Assembly: GCA_902765625.1 (NCBI GenBank)
Contig: CACXAO010000004.1
Coordinates: forward strand, 1 to 64,000
DNA length: 64,000 bases
DNA from: an uncultured Ruminococcus sp.
Lineage (GTDB): Bacteria; Bacillota; Clostridia; Oscillospirales; Acutalibacteraceae
Reading direction: 5' to 3'
Shown here: positions 60,877-64,000 of the stretch, piece after piece
Layout of the letters: each line of letters begins with the position of its first letter
Position numbering within the stretch: position 1 is the stretch's first letter
Position numbers and translations under genes: made by a program
The notes under the pieces: generated by a model
What the model was told of the DNA's origin: nothing
The model's input: the letters and a program-made list of their open reading frames with translations, nothing else
Databases searched by the model: none

Positions 60877-62322
60877 TTACTTTTGTTTGATTTTATTTGC
60901 GTATTTATCGACAAAGAAGGTGGTCGGCACCTCAGCCGCGTAGTTCTCGGTAAAGCAGCCGTCGCAGAGGTCGATTTTGGCGTCCTTTGCGGTCTCGCGG
61001 AGGCTCTCTACGCTGAGATAGCCGAGAGAATCCGCACCGATCGACTGCCGGATCTCGGAAACGCTGAGCTTGGTAGCGATCAGGTTTTCCTTGTCGTGGA
61101 TGTCTATTCCGTAATAGCAGGGTGAGATGAACGGCGGCGAGCTGATGAGGATATGCACCTCTGTTGCTCCCGCGTCGCGCAGCAGACCTACGATGTGCTT
61201 TGTGGTCTCGCCGCGGATGATCGAGTCGTCGATAACGATAATGCGCTTGCCCTCGACGTTGGACTTGAGCGCGGTGAGTTTGGTCTGCATCAGGCGCTTT
61301 TTCTTTTCCATGCCCGTGCCGACCTTGCGGCCGATGAACTTGTTCTTCATAAAGCCCATGCCGAACGGAATACCCGAAGCCTTTGCGTAGCCCTCGGCGG
61401 CGATGATGCCCGAATCGGGTACGCCGCAGACCATGTCCGCTTCGATCGGATATTCCTTGTAAAGTAGCTCGCCTGCCCTGAGACGCGCGGTGTGAACGCT
61501 TACGCCGTCGATCACGCTGTCGGGTCTGGCGACGTAGACGTACTCGAAGATACAGAGCGAGGTTCTGTCGCTCTTTTTATCGCAAAAATAGCTGTGGAAG
61601 CCGTCCTCGTCGATGACAACCATCTCACCCGGACATACGTCGCGTATGAACTCGCCGCCTACGCTGTCGATAACGCAGCTCTCGGATGTAATGATGTAGC
61701 TGTCGCGGAGCTTTCCGATGCAGAGAGGACGGAAGCCGTAGATATCTCTGAAACCGATCAGGCGGCTCGGCGCGCAGATCACGGTCGAAAACGCGCCCTT
61801 GAGCTTGCTCATTGCGCTTAAAACAGCGTCCTCGAGGTTATCGGTCGAGCAGCGCTCCGTCGCGATAACATAGCCCATAAGCTCGGCGTTGGAGTTTGAC
61901 TGAAAAATCGCTCCGCCGCGCTCGAGCTCCTTGCGAATTTCCGGGAAATTGGTGATCGCGCCGTTGCTTGCAATCGCGAGAGAGCCTTCCTTGTAGCGCA
62001 GAACGAGCGGCTGGTTGGCTGCTCTGTCGAGGCTCTGGTTTGAGGTGTAGCGCACGTGTCCGACGGTGATTTTGCCGCTTTGGAGCTTATCGAGCACCCT
62101 CTGGGGAAATACCTCGGATACCATGCCCAGCTCCTTGATGGTAGAGAACTTGCCGCCGTTGTTCACCGTTATTCCGGCGCTTACCTGTCCGCGGTGCTGC
62201 AGACCGTAAAGCGCGTCGTGAGTAAGCGCGATACTGTCGATATCGTTGTTGTTGTAAAAGCCGAATACGCCGCATTCGTCCATTGCTTTTTCGGAACGCG
62301 GGATTTCCATATAATTCATCAA
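60877..62322 (-). CDS. purF: Amidophosphoribosyltransferase
   Basis: PurF makes phosphoribosylamine from PRPP and glutamine, the first and feedback-controlled step. The 481-residue protein starts with a short propeptide; Cys17 in DECGVFGFY would be the glutaminase nucleophile after cleavage. The PRPP site IVIDDSIIRGETT and cysteines near the end in LCDGCF fit the iron-sulfur Bacillus type. It overlaps purE by 4 bp. Confidence 0.97.
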   Translation of the reverse strand: MMNYMEIPRSEKAMDECGVFGFYNNNDIDSIALTHDALYGLQHRGQVSAGITVNNGGKFSTIKELGMVSEVFPQRVLDKLQSGKITVGHVRYTSNQSLDRAANQPLVLRYKEGSLAIASNGAITNFPEIRKELERGGAIFQSNSNAELMGYVIATERCSTDNLEDAVLSAMSKLKGAFSTVICAPSRLIGFRDIYGFRPLCIGKLRDSYIITSESCVIDSVGGEFIRDVCPGEMVVIDEDGFHSYFCDKKSDRTSLCIFEYVYVARPDSVIDGVSVHTARLRAGELLYKEYPIEADMVCGVPDSGIIAAEGYAKASGIPFGMGFMKNKFIGRKVGTGMEKKKRLMQTKLTALKSNVEGKRIIVIDDSIIRGETTKHIVGLLRDAGATEVHILISSPPFISPCYYGIDIHDKENLIATKLSVSEIRQSIGADSLGYLSVESLRETAKDAKIDLCDGCFTENYAAEVPTTFFVDKYANKIKQK

Positions 62323-62816
62323 AGCTCAGCCACCTTAGCCTGCATTGCCTTATCCTTTTCGGCAACGCCTTTTTCCATATCGGACTTCATGTCCTCCAGC
62401 TTCTGCGCGAGAGTCTCGTCCGAAAGAGCGAGCATTTCTACCGCGAGAATAGCGGCGTTTGCGGCGCCGTCTACCGCAACCGTAGCAACCGGAATACCTG
62501 TGGGCATCATAACGGTCGCAAGCAGCGCGTCCATGCCGTCGAGCTGCGCCGACTTGCAGGGAATGCCGATTACGGGAAGAGTTGTTTTTGCAGCGAGAAC
62601 GCCTGCCAGATGGGCTGCCATGCCTGCCGCCGCGATGATTACGCCGAAGCCGTTTTTCTTTGCGTTCGCGGAAAACTCGATCGCCGCGTCGGGCGTTCTG
62701 TGCGCGCTCATTACGTGCACCTCGCAGGGAACGTCAAATTCCTTTAATTTTTTTACCGCCTTGGAAACAACGGGAAAATCGCTGTCCGAACCCATGATGA
62801 TTGCTACCTTTTTCAT
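62319..62816 (-). CDS. purE: N5-carboxyaminoimidazole ribonucleotide mutase
   Basis: PurE carboxylates or rearranges the AIR carboxyl group to CAIR. The 165-residue protein is of the short class I form that normally works with PurK, though purK is not in this window. MGSDSDFPVV is the substrate-binding start, and SAHRTPDAAIEF and GIPCKSAQLDGMDALL (in part) follow. It is the first gene of purE-F-M-N-O-transformylase-D and has its own promoter. Confidence 0.95.
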   Translation of the reverse strand: MKKVAIIMGSDSDFPVVSKAVKKLKEFDVPCEVHVMSAHRTPDAAIEFSANAKKNGFGVIIAAAGMAAHLAGVLAAKTTLPVIGIPCKSAQLDGMDALLATVMMPTGIPVATVAVDGAANAAILAVEMLALSDETLAQKLEDMKSDMEKGVAEKDKAMQAKVAEL

Positions 62817-62860
62817 AACTTCGCTCCTGACATTTTATTTGAATATAGTTTAACTCATAT

Positions 62861-62889
62861 ATTATATCGAAAAAAACGCTGAATTGCAA
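62861..62889 (-). promoter_or_regulatory. Promoter of the purine operon
   Basis: On the minus strand TTGCAA (62884-62889) and TATAAT (62861-62866) are 17 bp apart. The leader to purE is only about 40 nt, too short for a purine riboswitch. Confidence 0.75.
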
Positions 62890-62910
62890 TAGCGTAAAAG
62901 AATTAAAAGC

Positions 62911-62933
62911 AAAAAGGACAGATTGCTCTGTCC
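62911..62933 (-). terminator. Terminator of the PF06541 gene
   Basis: GGACAGA and TCTGTCC form the stem with a 4-nt loop, then TTTTTGC on the minus strand. Confidence 0.85.
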
Positions 62934-62949
62934 CCTTGTAAATCTTATC

Positions 62950-64000
62950 CTATTGTGCCGAATCGGGCGTGGCTGAATCGGGAGTTGCCGATGTGCTTTG
63001 AAGCTCCTCAAGACTCTCGGAATCGCGCATGTGCGGAAAGAGGAACTTCATTCGCTCGTCGTCGTAATGCTTGTCAAAGTACCTGTCGACAGCGTTTGCC
63101 GCGGGTTCGCCGTCGAGCCTGTCGTTCCAGCGCCATACGGCGATAACCGTCATAACCGCGTTGAACGCCATGAAGATGACCAGCACCACAAGCAGCACCG
63201 AGCCTTGCTTTTTTGGTATCCTCTCGATATGCTTTGACACAAACGGATAGAGGTACCTCAGCCATATCAGCCCCAGAAAGCCCCAGAAGCAGGCGTACAG
63301 CAGACAGGTTCTGCCGCCGATATTGAGCGGCATATCGCTGTAATCCCACGAGACGGTGCCGAGGAACGTCTCCTGACACCACGAGCAGATGTACTCAAAG
63401 AACGCTCCGAGCGCCGCGCTTATAATAAAAATCAGCGTATCGCTCAGCTTAAACAGCCGGTAGAGAACGGTTGTCAGCAGGCAGGCGCCTCCGCCGTAGA
63501 CGGGAATGAACGGGCCGTAAACCAAACCGACGCGGCACTCGAAATGACCCTCGACAAAAAACGCGTAGACCGTTTCGATGCAGGTTCCGATAAACGAGCC
63601 GATTACAAACAGCATGAACAGCTTTTCGAAGCAAAAGCCCGAGGCGAAGGGTTTATCCTCCTCTTTCTCGTAAACAGCCGTGTACTGCTTCATGTTGTCA
63701 GCCTTAATCTCGTCGAGCTTTTCTGTAACCTGCTTTACGTAGGCTGAACCGCGCAGCTCGGGAAACGCCGAGGTCATTCGCTTGCGCAGAATGTTGTCGG
63801 TCAGGATCCTGTTGTAATTCTTCTCAAGCTCGCACAGCTCCTCCTCGGTGATCTCGTCGTGCAGCTTGTTGTCCTCCCTGAATTTGCTCAGGCGGTGCTT
63901 CAGACGGAAAATCGTGATAAACGAAAAGACGTAGTCGATCAGTATCACCGCCGCGATCGACAGCGCGATTATCATGCTCATGAAATCGGATATGTGGTGA
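62950..64000 (-). CDS. PF06541-family membrane protein (putative ABC transporter permease), partial
   Basis: The visible part has several hydrophobic segments: one at the first ATG (63981), a helical charged region rich in E and K, then four or more segments including FIGTCIETVYAFFVEG and VGLVYGPFIPVYGGG, which are marks of the PF06541 group. Database entries call it an ABC transporter permease, but no ATPase partner is seen here and the true role is unknown. The frame stays open to the window edge without a stop, and the residues before the ATG at 63981 look like protein, so the real start probably lies outside. The tail ends in a short ATPDS repeat. Confidence 0.75.
   Translation of the reverse strand, partial: HHISDFMSMIIALSIAAVILIDYVFSFITIFRLKHRLSKFREDNKLHDEITEEELCELEKNYNRILTDNILRKRMTSAFPELRGSAYVKQVTEKLDEIKADNMKQYTAVYEKEEDKPFASGFCFEKLFMLFVIGSFIGTCIETVYAFFVEGHFECRVGLVYGPFIPVYGGGACLLTTVLYRLFKLSDTLIFIISAALGAFFEYICSWCQETFLGTVSWDYSDMPLNIGGRTCLLYACFWGFLGLIWLRYLYPFVSKHIERIPKKQGSVLLVVLVIFMAFNAVMTVIAVWRWNDRLDGEPAANAVDRYFDKHYDDERMKFLFPHMRDSESLEELQSTSATPDSATPDSAQ

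Noticed and set aside
62817..62860. Purine riboswitch or long regulatory leader before purE
   Set aside because: Only about 40 nt lie between the promoter and the start codon.

Overview
The window is a chromosomal segment of an anaerobic, spore-forming Firmicute, most likely class Clostridia, family Oscillospiraceae/Ruminococcaceae. Evidence: the spoIVB-spo0A pair, a SpoIVFB-like protease, PolC, class A RNase P RNA, the TIGR03960/TIGR03936 pair, a TIGR04086 membrane protein, AGGAGG-type ribosome sites, and sigma-A promoters that nearly all have 17-bp spacers. Species was not determined.

Layout. 1-650: accessory patch with the 5' end of a group II intron (minus, cut by the window edge), IS21-like terminal repeats, hairpins and a 36-bp direct repeat. 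601-3663 (minus): asd-dapA-dapB, lysine/diaminopimelate branch. 3716-7441 (plus): queA, a DinJ/YafQ-type toxin-antitoxin pair, tgt, yajC and a TIGR04086 protein; the TA pair splits the two queuosine genes. 7650-11518 (plus): a kinase-like PASTA/YARHG receptor lacking the DFG aspartate and a large membrane protein. 11559-15611: rRNA/tRNA modification genes (rluA type, mtaB), a DUF1294 protein, a GHL10-type glycosidase and a small HPr-like protein. 15664-21848 (minus): hisZGDCBAIE without hisH or hisF. 21927-34369 (minus): pyrH-frr-uppS-cdsA-dxr-rseP-ispG-polC-AI-2E exporter family. 34415-36839 (minus): polar amino-acid ABC transporter. 36885-38760: cohesin-like surface protein, tRNA-Ser(GGA), TIGR01212 radical SAM protein. 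38953-43091 (minus): unknown protein, DUF2344 and TIGR03960 proteins, SpoIVFB-like protease and a short possible SpoIVFA equivalent. 43135-48522: MATE and VanZ proteins (minus), COG2426 protein and two FAD enzymes (plus). 48524-48892: rnpB (minus). 48911-55948: malic enzyme, CCA-adding enzyme, P-type ATPase, spoIVB, spo0A. 55965-62889 (minus): purE-F-M-N-purO-AICAR transformylase-purD. 62911-64000: PF06541 membrane protein, cut by the right edge.

Most of the window is conserved housekeeping sequence. The best leads are: (1) several genes whose start codon lies only nucleotides beyond an intrinsic terminator, in two cases with the Shine-Dalgarno sequence inside the hairpin arm; (2) the likely pseudokinase PASTA/YARHG receptor and its membrane partner; (3) a split purine ending that uses an archaeal-type PurO; (4) a shortened SpoIVFA-like partner of SpoIVFB; (5) the TA insertion between queA and tgt; and (6) an unidentified structured leader before asd. 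I did not find a CRISPR array, prophage or clear defence island.
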